The position numbers and the translations under genes are program-made. The notes under the pieces were generated by a model. The model had not been told where the DNA came from. It did no database searches and saw only the letters and a list, made by a program, of their open reading frames with translations. From contig NZ_LT635801.1 of assembly GCF_900128495.1 (NCBI RefSeq), forward strand, positions 1,842,734 to 1,906,733: a stretch of DNA of 64,000 nucleotides, read 5' to 3'. Origin of the DNA: Bacteroides ilei. GTDB lineage: Bacteria > Bacteroidota > Bacteroidia > Bacteroidales > Bacteroidaceae. Of the stretch, positions 1 through 8,197 are shown piece after piece (positions within the stretch are counted from its first letter, which is position 1; each line of letters opens with the position of its first letter).

Positions 1-1413
1 GGCATGTTCCCGGTGTTCTGTGTATGTGCCGGGAAAGATATGGGTGTGCGCCGTCTGATGGAATTCCTGGGTAACGTGGTTCCGTTCGTTGATGAAATGC
101 CGGTTGTCCACAATACACGTGGCGTTCCTGTTCCGCCCGATCCTAACGGTCCTACTTCCCTGTATTTCTTCAAGACTGCTGTCGAGCCGCATATCGGCGA
201 CGTACAGTATTTCAAGGTGATGAGCGGTGTGGTACACGAAGGTGACGACTTGACCAATGCCGACCGCGGATCAAAGGAACGTATGGCACAGCTTTATGTA
301 TGTGCCGGTGCCACCCGTGAAAAAGTGGATGAACTCCGTGCCGGAGATATAGGCTGTACCGTGAAGCTGAAGGATGTGAAGACAGGCAATACCTTGAACG
401 GCAAGGATTGTGAAAACCGTTTCAACTTCATCAAATACCCGAATCCGAAGTATACCCGTGCCATCAAACCGGTGAATGAAGCTGATACGGAAAAGATGAT
501 GGCTGTGTTGAACCGTATGCGTGAGGAAGATCCGACATGGGTGGTTGAACAGTCAAAGGAATTGAAGCAGATTTTGGTTCACGGACAGGGTGAATTCCAC
601 TTGCGTACCTTGAAATGGCGTCTGGAAAACAATGAAAAGATACCTGTACAGTTCCTTGAACCGAAGATTCCGTATCGTGAAACCATTACCAAGGCCGCCC
701 GTGCCGATTACCGGCATAAGAAACAGTCGGGTGGTGCCGGTCAGTTCGGTGAAGTCCATCTGATTGTAGAACCTTATTACGAAGGTATGCCTGCTCCCGA
801 AACCTATAAGTTCAACGGACAGGAATTTAAGATGAATGTGAAGAGTACCGAAACTATCGATCTGGAATGGGGAGGCAAACTGGTATTTGTGAACAGTGTA
901 GTAGGTGGTGCCATCGATACACGTTTCATGCCGGCTATCCTGAAAGGAATCATGAGCCGTATGGAACAAGGTCCGCTGACCGGTTCGTATGCCCGTGACG
1001 TGCGTGTCATTGTATACGACGGCAAGATGCATCCGGTAGATTCAAATGAAATCTCCTTTATGCTCGCCGGTCGTAACGCCTTCAGTGAAGCCTTCAAGAA
1101 TGCCGGTCCGAAGATTCTGGAACCGATTTATGACGTGGAAGTGTTTGTTCCGAGCGACAAGTTGGGCGACGTGATGAGCGATATGCAGGGACGTCGTGGC
1201 ATGATTATGGGTATGAGCAGCGAGAAAGGATATGAAAAGCTTTCCGCCAAGGTTCCGTTGAAAGAAATGTCGAATTATTCTACAGCGTTGAGTTCTCTGA
1301 CAGGTGGCCGTGCTTCATTTATCATGAAGTTTGCAAGTTATGAACTTGTTCCTACCGATGTGCAGAATAAGTTGATGAAAGAATTCGAAGAGCAGGAAAA
1401 AGAAGAGTTATAA
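1..1413 (+). CDS. fusA: Elongation factor G, EF-G2-type paralog (5' end outside window)
   Basis: This is the C-terminal ~470 residues of a translational GTPase. The reading frame is open from base 1, so the G domain (about 250 residues) lies upstream. Visible parts are the end of the G domain, domain II (GVPVPPDPNGPTSLYFFKT region), domain IV with loop SGGAGQFGEV where the canonical factor has SGGRGQYGHV, a second domain IV tip MHPVDSNEISF, and domain V with GRRGMIMGM. These loop differences, and its position next to rprXY instead of in an rpsL-rpsG-tuf operon, point to the second Bacteroides EF-G. From memory, that paralog in B. thetaiotaomicron supports slow, energy-sparing translocation during carbon starvation. 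Assignment to the EF-G family is certain; the paralog is inferred. Confidence 0.9.
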   Translation, partial: GMFPVFCVCAGKDMGVRRLMEFLGNVVPFVDEMPVVHNTRGVPVPPDPNGPTSLYFFKTAVEPHIGDVQYFKVMSGVVHEGDDLTNADRGSKERMAQLYVCAGATREKVDELRAGDIGCTVKLKDVKTGNTLNGKDCENRFNFIKYPNPKYTRAIKPVNEADTEKMMAVLNRMREEDPTWVVEQSKELKQILVHGQGEFHLRTLKWRLENNEKIPVQFLEPKIPYRETITKAARADYRHKKQSGGAGQFGEVHLIVEPYYEGMPAPETYKFNGQEFKMNVKSTETIDLEWGGKLVFVNSVVGGAIDTRFMPAILKGIMSRMEQGPLTGSYARDVRVIVYDGKMHPVDSNEISFMLAGRNAFSEAFKNAGPKILEPIYDVEVFVPSDKLGDVMSDMQGRRGMIMGMSSEKGYEKLSAKVPLKEMSNYSTALSSLTGGRASFIMKFASYELVPTDVQNKLMKEFEEQEKEEL

Positions 1414-1440
1414 GCTCTAGTTGTTGTTTTTATAGGTTGA

Positions 1441-1476
1441 AAGGTCGTATTTATTAAAAATACGGCCTTTTTTATA
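1441..1476 (+). terminator. Rho-independent terminator after EF-G2
   Basis: A 10-bp stem (1441-1450 with 1460-1469, one G-U pair) is followed by a T-run. It ends the EF-G transcript, so rprX has its own promoter. Confidence 0.8.
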
Positions 1477-1507
1477 TAACTAACCTTAAACAATTTGGAT
1501 AAATAAT

Positions 1508-1539
1508 TTGTTTCTAATGTGAATTTTAGTTATTTTTGC
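1508..1539 (+). promoter_or_regulatory. Bacteroides-type promoter for rprXY
   Basis: A -33 TTTG at 1508-1511 and a -7 TATTTTTG at 1532-1539 lie 24 bp apart start to start, matching the sigma-ABfr consensus. This leaves a leader of about 130 nt before the rprX start codon. Confidence 0.65.
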
Positions 1540-1678
1540 ATTAAAAGGAGATTCAGGCTTATATTAAATACTTAAATTGATATGTTAATTTTAAGATTCA
1601 GTTAATAATTGAGAAATCTCAGATTAAAACATGTTAAGTCTGGTACGATATAAACGATAGCCTGTTAAATTTGCCTCC

Positions 1679-3229
1679 ATGAAAAAGACAACTATTTGGA
1701 TATTAGGTATTGTAATGGGCCTATCTTTTCTGAGCTTGCTTTATCTGCAGGTAAGTTACATTGAAGAGATGGTCAAGATGCGTAAGGAGCAGTTTGAAGA
1801 AAATGTAGGACGTAGCCTTGCGCAGGCGGTTCACAATCTGGAGCTGGTCGAAACAAAGAGATATCTGGAAAAGGATGTTGCTGCAACTGAGCGGGCGGCC
1901 CGTTTGTCGCAGCAGATGGAGAGGGAAGAAGCTGCCGATAATAATGTGGTGGAACATCATCAGTATATGGTTACTTCTCCCGACGGTACAACCTTTTCTA
2001 CTTTTGAAATGAAGACGGTCATCAAACGTCCGTCCAGTATTCCGAAGGTAGTGATTTCTACCGGTAAGAATATTCCTCAGACTTCGCGTGCCTTGCAGGA
2101 AATCTTGAAGGAACGTTATATTTACCAGCGTGCCTTGCTTGATGAAGTAGTATATAATATATTGTATACTGCGAGTGACAAGCCGCTGAAGGAGCGTGTG
2201 AATTTCAAGCAGCTTGATCATTTTTTGAAGGCCGAACTTCTGAATAACGGCATTGATATACCTTATCATTTTTCGGTAACCGACCGTGACGGTAAGGAAG
2301 TATACCGCTGTTCGGATTATGTGCACGACAATGAAAAAATATATTCCCGCCTGCTTTTCGAGAAGGATCCTCCTGCCAAGATGGGGTTTGTAAACATTTT
2401 CTTCCCGACGATGGATAATTATATATTCAGTTCGGTACGGTTCATGATCCCGTCTATCATCTTTACCTGTGTACTGCTGGTAACGTTTGTCTTTACGATC
2501 TATATCATATTCCGGCAGAAGAAGCTGACTGAAATCAAGAATGATTTCATCAATAACATGACGCATGAGTTCAAGACACCGATTTCTACCATATCGTTGG
2601 CGGCACAGATGTTGAACGACCCGGCCGTTGGCAAGTCACCGGCCATGTTCAAGCATATTTCCGGCGTAATTAATGATGAAACCAAACGTCTACGTTTTCA
2701 GGTCGAGAAAGTCTTGCAGATGTCGATGTTCGAACGTCAGAAGGCTATTCTGAAGAAGAAGGAAGTCGATGCCAACGAATTGATTTATGGTGTTACCAAC
2801 ACGTTCCGGCTTAAGGTGGAGAGCTGCAACGGTACAATCGATGTGGCTTTGGATGCCGATGATCCGTTTATATACGTTGATGAGATGCATTTTACCAATG
2901 TAATCTTCAATTTGTTGGATAATGCGTTGAAATATAAGAAGCCTGATGTGAATATTCATCTGAAGGTACGTACCTGGAATGAAGCGGGAAAGCTTCATAT
3001 TTCGATTGAGGATAACGGAATCGGAATAAAGAAAGAGAATTTGAAGAAGATTTTTGAAAAGTTCTATCGGGTCCACACCGGCAATCTGCATGACGTGAAA
3101 GGATTTGGTCTGGGCCTGGCCTATGTTAAGAAGATTGTGACAGATCACAAAGGGACTATCCGTGCTGAGAGTGAACTGAACGTCGGTACTAAATTTATAA
3201 TTGTATTACCTTTATTTAAAGACGAATAA
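1679..3229 (+). CDS. rprX: Sensor histidine kinase RprX
   Basis: Inner-membrane two-component sensor of 516 residues. A first membrane helix (about 6-24) and a second (about 254-278) enclose a ~230-residue periplasmic sensor region with no domain I recognise. The kinase core has the H-box with MTHEFKTP (phospho-acceptor His296), the N-box around Asn411-Asn415, the G1 box DNGIGI (445-450) and the G2 box GFGLGLA (475-481). The next gene encodes an OmpR-type regulator and starts 1 bp after this stop codon, so the two form a transcriptional unit. Domain order, size and location beside EF-G2 match the Bacteroides fragilis rprX/rprY system. The stimulus is not evident from the sequence. Confidence 0.92.
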   Translation: MKKTTIWILGIVMGLSFLSLLYLQVSYIEEMVKMRKEQFEENVGRSLAQAVHNLELVETKRYLEKDVAATERAARLSQQMEREEAADNNVVEHHQYMVTSPDGTTFSTFEMKTVIKRPSSIPKVVISTGKNIPQTSRALQEILKERYIYQRALLDEVVYNILYTASDKPLKERVNFKQLDHFLKAELLNNGIDIPYHFSVTDRDGKEVYRCSDYVHDNEKIYSRLLFEKDPPAKMGFVNIFFPTMDNYIFSSVRFMIPSIIFTCVLLVTFVFTIYIIFRQKKLTEIKNDFINNMTHEFKTPISTISLAAQMLNDPAVGKSPAMFKHISGVINDETKRLRFQVEKVLQMSMFERQKAILKKKEVDANELIYGVTNTFRLKVESCNGTIDVALDADDPFIYVDEMHFTNVIFNLLDNALKYKKPDVNIHLKVRTWNEAGKLHISIEDNGIGIKKENLKKIFEKFYRVHTGNLHDVKGFGLGLAYVKKIVTDHKGTIRAESELNVGTKFIIVLPLFKDE

Positions 3230-3230
3230 T

Positions 3231-3929
3231 ATGGACGAAAAATTACGAATCTTGCTGTGCGAAGATGATGAGAATCTTGGCATGCTGTTGAGAGAATATT
3301 TACAGGCAAAGGGATATTCGGCCGAACTGTTCCCCGATGGTGAGGCTGGCTATAAGGCTTTTCTGAAGAACAAGTACGACCTGTGTGTGCTAGATGTGAT
3401 GATGCCTAAGAAGGATGGTTTTACGCTGGCTCAGGAAATCCGCCAGGCAAATGCCGAAATTCCGATTATCTTCCTGACCGCGAAGACGTTGAAAGAAGAT
3501 ATTCTGGAAGGGTTTAAGATCGGTGCAGACGACTATATAACCAAGCCGTTCAGTATGGAAGAGCTTACTTTCCGAATTGAAGCTATCTTGCGTCGTGTAC
3601 GGGGAAAACGCAACAAGGAAAGTAATATGTATAAGATAGGTCGTTTTACGTTCGATACCCAGAAACAGATTCTGTCAATAGGTGACAAGCAGACCAAGCT
3701 GACCACCAAGGAATCTGAGCTGTTGGGATTGCTTTGTGCGCATGCGAATGAAATCCTTCAGCGTGATTTTGCCTTGAAGACCATCTGGATTGACGATAAT
3801 TATTTCAATGCACGAAGCATGGATGTGTATATCACCAAGTTGCGTAAGCATCTGAAAGACGATGATTCGATTGAAATTATCAATATACACGGAAAAGGCT
3901 ATAAACTTATTACTCCGGAACAGGAATGA
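3231..3929 (+). CDS. rprY: Response regulator RprY (OmpR family)
   Basis: A 232-residue response regulator partnered with RprX. The receiver domain has the acidic pocket EDD (11-13), phospho-acceptor Asp55 in VLDVMMP, Thr83 and Lys105 in ITKPFS. The C-terminal winged-helix domain carries the usual KLTTKESELL and ITKLRKHL stretches of OmpR/PhoB regulators. The frame is open upstream to a TTG at 3201, but that start would overlap rprX by 29 bp; ATG 3231, one base after the rprX stop, gives the normal receiver N-terminus MDEKLRILLCEDDE. A strong hairpin follows. Confidence 0.93.
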   Translation: MDEKLRILLCEDDENLGMLLREYLQAKGYSAELFPDGEAGYKAFLKNKYDLCVLDVMMPKKDGFTLAQEIRQANAEIPIIFLTAKTLKEDILEGFKIGADDYITKPFSMEELTFRIEAILRRVRGKRNKESNMYKIGRFTFDTQKQILSIGDKQTKLTTKESELLGLLCAHANEILQRDFALKTIWIDDNYFNARSMDVYITKLRKHLKDDDSIEIINIHGKGYKLITPEQE

Positions 3930-3943
3930 GGCTGTTTTGCGGG

Positions 3944-3987
3944 AAATAAAAAAGCCTGGATTCATTGAATCCAGGCTTTTTTATTTC
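3944..3987. terminator. Bidirectional terminator
   Basis: A near-perfect palindrome centred at 3965 (AAGCCTGGATTCA arm) is flanked by A- and T-runs. It serves rprY on the plus strand and the small membrane-protein gene on the minus strand. Confidence 0.85.
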
Positions 3988-4003
3988 TGATCTTTCGGAA
4001 TAA

Positions 4004-4180
4004 TCAGTCCGTAATGCGTTTGTTAAGAACAATGTAAGCGATCAGACCGATAACAATAAGTAACAATGATCCTCCCAAAACTGCATTGTTGTTTACATTG
4101 CCTGCCGCATAGCACGCAATCAGGATGACTGCACCGATGATAACCAGTATCACTCCTAAGTTCTTTAATAAGCTTTTCAT
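4004..4180 (-). CDS. Small two-helix membrane protein, 58 residues
   Basis: This short minus-strand reading frame starts with ATG at 4178-4180 and ends with TGA at 4004-4006. The protein begins MKSLLKNLGVILVIIGAVIL, has a short polar turn GNVNNNA, then a second hydrophobic segment (LGGSLLLIVIGLIAYIVL), and ends NKRITD. That is a classic hairpin of two membrane helices with positive residues at both ends. The shared terminator lies directly downstream, which supports a real gene. I do not recognise a named family; its role is unknown. Confidence 0.7.
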   Translation of the reverse strand: MKSLLKNLGVILVIIGAVILIACYAAGNVNNNAVLGGSLLLIVIGLIAYIVLNKRITD

Positions 4181-4296
4181 GTGTGTCTTCTATTTTATGG
4201 TTTATTATATTCTTGGTTACAAATTAAAGTATAATTCTTGTATTGAGAAAATTATTTTAGGAAAAAAAATGAAATAGTTGACAGTGAATCGTTTTT

Positions 4297-4743
4297 TCAG
4301 TCTTTTGTATTGGTGAATATCTTTCTCAATACTTCCTGGCTTACCCGGAGTTCTTCCAGTGTCAGTCCGTGTAAAGCTTCCTTCAATGTCTTGTTGGCAA
4401 TGAAACGGGCATTTTCTTCCAGTTCTTTACCGGTTTTGGTCAGATGAACCAGATTGGTCCGTCTGTCTTTCTTGTCCGACATGCGTACCACAAGGTTCTG
4501 GCGTTCCATATTGTCAATCAGGCGGGTCATACTGGGTTTGTCCTTGAAGGTGGCATTGCATAATTCCTGTTGTGTTACACCGTCTTTTTCCCAAAGGAAC
4601 AAAAGGACAGTCCATTGTTCCGGAGTTATTTCTATTCCGTTCTGGCGGAAATTACGGCTTAGCTTGCGGTTGATGGCAGCCGAGACTTTACCGTTCAGGA
4701 TGGCAAAAATTAATTGCAGGTCGAAATTAAATTGTTCTATCAT
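4297..4743 (-). CDS. MarR-family transcriptional regulator
   Basis: A 148-residue winged-helix regulator. The recognition-helix region reads NATFKDKPSMTRLIDNMERQ and the wing contains MSDKKDRRTNLVHLT, the typical MarR DxRxxxxxLT signature. N- and C-terminal helices would form the dimer interface. It is a single gene divergent from rpsF; no transporter or enzyme target lies next to it, so the ligand and regulon cannot be read from context. Family call is firm, function is not. Confidence 0.88.
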   Translation of the reverse strand: MIEQFNFDLQLIFAILNGKVSAAINRKLSRNFRQNGIEITPEQWTVLLFLWEKDGVTQQELCNATFKDKPSMTRLIDNMERQNLVVRMSDKKDRRTNLVHLTKTGKELEENARFIANKTLKEALHGLTLEELRVSQEVLRKIFTNTKD

Positions 4744-4848
4744 AAATTATTGTTTCAACAACTACACAAATATACGGTGTTTTTCGGTATGTCTGTAATA
4801 AAGGAATGTATAAATAACATTCTTTATCATTTAAAAATGAGTTAAGTA

Positions 4849-4879
4849 TTTGTTTATTAAATAAAAGTTAGTACCTTTG
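4849..4879 (+). promoter_or_regulatory. Promoter of the rpsF-rpsR-rplI operon
   Basis: The -33 TTTG (4849-4852) and -7 TACCTTTG (4872-4879) are 23 bp apart start to start, an excellent match to the Bacteroides consensus. The leader before rpsF is about 40 nt. Confidence 0.8.
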
Positions 4880-4927
4880 CGCCGCAATTGAAAAATTTTT
4901 ATTAATAATTTAATTATAACGAATAGT

Positions 4928-5275
4928 ATGAATCAATACGAAACCGTTTTCATTTTAACTCCCGTTTTGTCTGATGTTCAGATGAAGGAAGCGGTAGAGA
5001 AGTTCAAAGCTATCCTTACTCAGGAAGGTGCGGAGATCATCAATGAAGAAAACTGGGGACTGAAGAAACTGGCTTATCCGATCCAGAAAAAGTCTACAGG
5101 TTTCTATCAGCTGATTGAGTTTAAAGCAGAACCGTCGGTAATCGCAAAACTTGAAGTAAACTACCGTCGTGACGAACGTGTTATCCGTTTCTTGACTTTC
5201 AAGATGGATAAGTACGCTGCAGAATATGCTGCTAAGAGAAGAAATGTTAAATCAACTAAAAAGGAGGAAAACTAA
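4928..5275 (+). CDS. rpsF: 30S ribosomal protein S6
   Basis: 115 residues, the usual S6 length. It begins [16 protein letters not shown], with the conserved [16 protein letters not shown] strand and the [11 protein letters not shown] motif. It binds 16S rRNA in the 30S platform as a heterodimer with S18, which is encoded by the next gene two bases downstream. The basic, lysine-rich C-terminal tail is typical of the Bacteroidetes protein. Confidence 0.97.
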   Translation: MNQYETVFILTPVLSDVQMKEAVEKFKAILTQEGAEIINEENWGLKKLAYPIQKKSTGFYQLIEFKAEPSVIAKLEVNYRRDERVIRFLTFKMDKYAAEYAAKRRNVKSTKKEEN

Positions 5276-5277
5276 TC

Positions 5278-5547
5278 ATGGCACAGCAACAATCAGAAAT
5301 CAGATATTTAACTCCGCCTTCAGTAGACGTTAAAAAGAAAAAATACTGCCGTTTCAAAAAGAGTGGTATTAAGTATATCGACTACAAAGATCCTGAATTC
5401 CTGAAGAAATTCTTGAACGAACAGGGTAAAATCCTTCCGCGCCGTATTACAGGTACTTCATTGAAGTTCCAGCGTCGTATTGCGCAGGCTGTTAAGAGAG
5501 CTCGTCACTTGGCTTTGCTGCCTTTCGTAACTGACATGATGAAATAA
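5278..5547 (+). CDS. rpsR: 30S ribosomal protein S18
   Basis: 89 residues. Characteristic S18 features are [18 protein letters not shown], the [24 protein letters not shown] helix region (split here only by description) and the ending LLPFVTDMM. The gene follows rpsF by two bases and has a strong AGGAGG-like purine stretch before its start (5263-5270), unusual in this AT-rich, SD-poor genome and suggesting tight translational coupling within the ribosomal operon. Confidence 0.97.
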   Translation: MAQQQSEIRYLTPPSVDVKKKKYCRFKKSGIKYIDYKDPEFLKKFLNEQGKILPRRITGTSLKFQRRIAQAVKRARHLALLPFVTDMMK

Positions 5548-5564
5548 TTAAAGGAGGAATAAGT

Positions 5565-6014
5565 ATGGAAATTATCTTGAAAGAAGACGTAGTTAACTTG
5601 GGCTACAAGAATGATATTGTAACCGTTAAGTCAGGTTATGGTCGTAACTATCTTATTCCGACTGGCAAGGCCGTTATCGCTTCTCCGGCTGCAAAGAAAA
5701 TGTTGGCTGAAGAATTGAAACAGCGTGCTCACAAATTGGAAAAGATTAAAAAGGATGCTGAAGCAGTTGCTGAATCTTTGAAGGGCGTATCTTTGAAAAT
5801 TGCTACAAAAGTCAGCGCTACTGGTTCTATCTATGGTTCAGTAGGTAACATCCAGATTGCTGAAGAATTGGCTAAATTGGGTCACAACATCGATCGTAAG
5901 ATTATTGTTGTTAAGGATCAGGTTAAGGAAGTTGGTCATTACAAGGCAATCGTTAAACTTCATAAGGAAGTTTCTGTTGAGATTCCTTTTGAAGTTGTTG
6001 CAGAAGAAGCTTAA
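5565..6014 (+). CDS. rplI: 50S ribosomal protein L9
   Basis: 149 residues with the conserved N-terminal domain (MEIILKEDVVNLGYKNDIV, then VKSGYGRNYLIPTGKA), the long connecting helix rich in Lys and Ala, and the C-terminal rRNA-binding domain beginning TGSIYGSVGN. It completes the rpsF-rpsR-rplI operon. A purine-rich AAAGGAGGAA precedes the start at 5551-5560. Confidence 0.97.
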   Translation: MEIILKEDVVNLGYKNDIVTVKSGYGRNYLIPTGKAVIASPAAKKMLAEELKQRAHKLEKIKKDAEAVAESLKGVSLKIATKVSATGSIYGSVGNIQIAEELAKLGHNIDRKIIVVKDQVKEVGHYKAIVKLHKEVSVEIPFEVVAEEA

Positions 6015-6039
6015 TTTTGCAGTCTGTAAATACTTGATA

Positions 6040-6080
6040 ATTCCCCTGTCGGACTTGTTTCGGCGGGGGATTTTTTTGTA
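6040..6080 (+). terminator. Terminator of the ribosomal operon
   Basis: An 11-bp stem (CCCCTGTCGGA arm at about 6043, partner ending GGGGG near 6070, some G-U pairs) is followed by seven T. The bases from 6080 to about 6250 hold no gene I can support. Confidence 0.8.
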
Positions 6081-6256
6081 TATATGTTTCGGAGGTGTGT
6101 GCGTACGGATAGGGGGTAGTTTGTATTGATGTGTTGAAGTAGTGTGTGTATTTGCCTGTTGTGATAAAGAGTGGGTAGATAGAATAGAGGGGGATTAAGG
6201 TGTGTAGATACATGGGATAGATGTATCTGAATATTGCAGGAGGAGGGAAAAGGGCA

Positions 6257-6290
6257 TAAAAAAAGTCTGTAGGCTGAGCTTACAGACTTT
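6257..6290 (-). terminator. Terminator of the small lipoprotein gene
   Basis: The inverted repeat AAAGTCTGTA/TACAGACTTT (6262-6271 and 6281-6290) ends in a U-run on the minus-strand transcript, just downstream of the lipoprotein stop codon. Confidence 0.8.
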
Positions 6291-6316
6291 CAATTCTCTC
6301 GAATGTTCGGCTTCAA

Positions 6317-6511
6317 TTATTCAGCTACAACTGCAGAGTCAACTGCTGCTGAATCAACTGCTGCTGAATCAACTACTGGAGCTGCTTCTTCTACAACTGT
6401 TGCTGCGATTGAATCTGAATCAACTGTAGATTCTGAATTAGCTGCTTTGTTACCGCAAGATGCGAAAGAAACAGCAGCAAATGCTACGAACAAAAATACT
6501 AATTTTTTCAT
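6317..6511 (-). CDS. Small alanine/serine/acidic lipoprotein with pentapeptide repeats
   Basis: A 64-residue predicted lipoprotein. The signal peptide MKKLVFLFVAFAAVSFASC ends in a lipobox with the modified Cys at residue 19, followed by GNKAANSES. The mature part is almost entirely Ala, Ser, Val, Asp and Glu and ends in DSAAVDSAAVDSAV repeats. The plus strand is also open here, but the signal peptide, the terminator downstream and the promoter-like TATCTTTG upstream all favour the minus strand. No enzymatic motif is present; a structural or surface-charge role is only a guess. Confidence 0.8.
   Translation of the reverse strand: MKKLVFLFVAFAAVSFASCGNKAANSESTVDSDSIAATVVEEAAPVVDSAAVDSAAVDSAVVAE
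6339..6378. repeat. 15-bp tandem repeat inside the small lipoprotein gene
   Basis: TCAACTGCTGCTGAA occurs at 6339-6353 and 6354-6368, with a partial third copy after it. It encodes the DSAAV pentapeptide repeat and keeps the reading frame on copy-number change. Confidence 0.85.
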
Positions 6512-6563
6512 TTTCTTTGCTTTTTAAAATCTGTAATACTTTAGTTGTTTTCTTAAAACGTTG

Positions 6564-6571
6564 CAAAGATA
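6564..6571 (-). promoter_or_regulatory. -7 element for the small lipoprotein gene
   Basis: Minus-strand TATCTTTG fits the TAnnTTTG consensus 53 bp upstream of the start codon. No clear -33 TTTG is seen. The remaining AT-rich stretch to 6830 holds no supported gene. Confidence 0.5.
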
Positions 6572-6835
6572 TGTACTTTTCAGATACGTTGTTCTCCTGT
6601 CTTGAACTTTTTTTTGAAAAAGTGTATTTTTAACATTTTTAAAGTCATATATCCTTGTAAAATGCTCATTTGTGCTCTTTTTGTGCATGAATTTGTAAGA
6701 TTTTTATTTCTTCTTATCTTATTTTATTTAAATGCTGTCTATTTGTGTCAATGCCCGGTTGGGGAGGATGCTGGTTTATTCCCAAAAAAATGATAACTCT
6801 GGAGTCTTGGATCTGAAAGTTCGGATAATATTGCG

Positions 6836-6843
6836 TAACTTTG
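6836..6843 (+). promoter_or_regulatory. -7 element for mtaB
   Basis: TAACTTTG matches TAnnTTTG and lies 29 bp before the mtaB start; a -33 element is not obvious. Confidence 0.5.
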
Positions 6844-6872
6844 TAACTTGAAAACATTTATATAAAGACAGA

Positions 6873-8189
6873 ATGATTGATACAACTGTATTTCAGGATA
6901 AAAAGGCTATCTATTATACATTAGGATGTAAGTTGAATTTTGCCGAAACCTCGACCATAGGTAGAGCGTTGAAGGAAGCGGGGGTCCGTACGGCACGTGA
7001 GGGCGAGAAGGCTGATATCTGTGTAATCAACACTTGTTCCGTTACGGAAATGGCCGACAAGAAATGCCGGCAGGTAATCCATCGCCTGGCAAAGGAAAAC
7101 CCAGGTGCCTTTATTGTCGTTACCGGTTGTTATGCACAGTTGAAGCCGGGTCAGGTGGCCGATATTGAAGGAGTTGATCTGGTGCTGGGTTCGGAACAGA
7201 AAGGGGATTTGCTGAATTATTTGGGCGCTATGGAGAAACACGGGCATGGTGAGGCTATTGTAACTGCTTCAAAGGATATCCGGAAGTTTTCCCCTTCCTG
7301 TTCGCGTGGTGACCGTACCCGTTATTTTCTGAAAGTTCAGGATGGCTGTGATTATTTCTGTTCTTATTGTACCATACCGTATGCGCGTGGAAGAAGCCGG
7401 AACGGAACAATTCAGGAGCTGGTAGATCAGGCCCGTCAGGTGGCGGCTGAAGGCGGTAAGGAGATTGTGCTGACTGGCGTGAATATCGGTGATTTCGGTA
7501 AGACTACAGGAGAGACATTCTATGATCTGGTAAAGGCTTTGGATAAAGTGGATGGAATAGAACGGTACCGGATTTCATCCATTGAGCCGAATCTGTTGAC
7601 TGATGAGATTATAGAGTATGTATCTCATTCTTCCCGTTTCATGCCTCATTTCCATGTCCCGTTGCAGTCGGGTTCTGATGAAGTGCTGAAACTGATGCGG
7701 CGCAGGTATGATTCCGCTTTGTTTGCTTCTAAGGTAGCCAAGATCAAGTCGCTGATGCCCGATGCGTTCATCGGTGTAGATGTGATTGTTGGTACGCGTG
7801 GCGAAATGCCCGAGTATTTTGAAAAGGCCTATAAGTTTATAGAAGAACTGGATGTTACCCAGTTGCATGTGTTCAGTTACTCGGAGCGTCCCGGAACACA
7901 AGCTTTGAAAATTGATTATATCGTCTCACCGGAAGACAAACATGCGCGCAGTCAGCGTCTGTTGGCACTTTCGGATGAGAAGTTGAAAGCCTTTTATTCC
8001 CGTCATATCGGACAGGAAGCTGTTGTGCTGATGGAACACTCGAAACCAGGAGTTCCCATGCATGGATTTACGGATAATTATATCCGTGTCGAGTTGAATC
8101 ATGATGATGACTTGGATAACCAACTGGTCCATGTACGTTTGGGCGATTTCAATGAAGATGGTACTGCTTTGAGAGGAATCATATTATAA
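6873..8189 (+). CDS. mtaB: tRNA (N6-threonylcarbamoyladenosine37-C2) methylthiotransferase MtaB
   Basis: A 438-residue radical-SAM enzyme that converts t6A37 to ms2t6A37 in ANN-decoding tRNAs. The N-terminal methylthiotransferase domain supplies the first cluster through Cys19 (LGCKLNFAE), Cys55 (NTCSV) and Cys86 (TGCYAQ). The radical-SAM motif CDYFCSYC gives Cys159, Cys163 and Cys166. A TRAM-like RNA-binding domain ends the protein. The LGCKLNFAE form and lack of MiaB-type motifs favour MtaB over MiaB or RimO. A glycosyltransferase gene starts 8 bp downstream. Confidence 0.92.
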   Translation: MIDTTVFQDKKAIYYTLGCKLNFAETSTIGRALKEAGVRTAREGEKADICVINTCSVTEMADKKCRQVIHRLAKENPGAFIVVTGCYAQLKPGQVADIEGVDLVLGSEQKGDLLNYLGAMEKHGHGEAIVTASKDIRKFSPSCSRGDRTRYFLKVQDGCDYFCSYCTIPYARGRSRNGTIQELVDQARQVAAEGGKEIVLTGVNIGDFGKTTGETFYDLVKALDKVDGIERYRISSIEPNLLTDEIIEYVSHSSRFMPHFHVPLQSGSDEVLKLMRRRYDSALFASKVAKIKSLMPDAFIGVDVIVGTRGEMPEYFEKAYKFIEELDVTQLHVFSYSERPGTQALKIDYIVSPEDKHARSQRLLALSDEKLKAFYSRHIGQEAVVLMEHSKPGVPMHGFTDNYIRVELNHDDDLDNQLVHVRLGDFNEDGTALRGIIL

Positions 8190-8197
8190 TCATAATT

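Noticed and set aside
1721..2566. Long minus-strand frame of 281 codons inside rprX
   Set aside because: Shadow of the kinase gene; the plus-strand frame has all kinase motifs.
6303..6527. Plus-strand Ser/Thr/Ala/Glu-rich frame opposite the small lipoprotein
   Set aside because: It mirrors the minus-strand repeat; the minus strand has the signal peptide, lipobox, promoter and terminator.
6602..6793. Open frame of 63 codons on the plus strand between the small lipoprotein and mtaB
   Set aside because: Composition is Phe/Leu/Cys-rich as expected from AT-rich noncoding DNA; no start context or recognisable feature.
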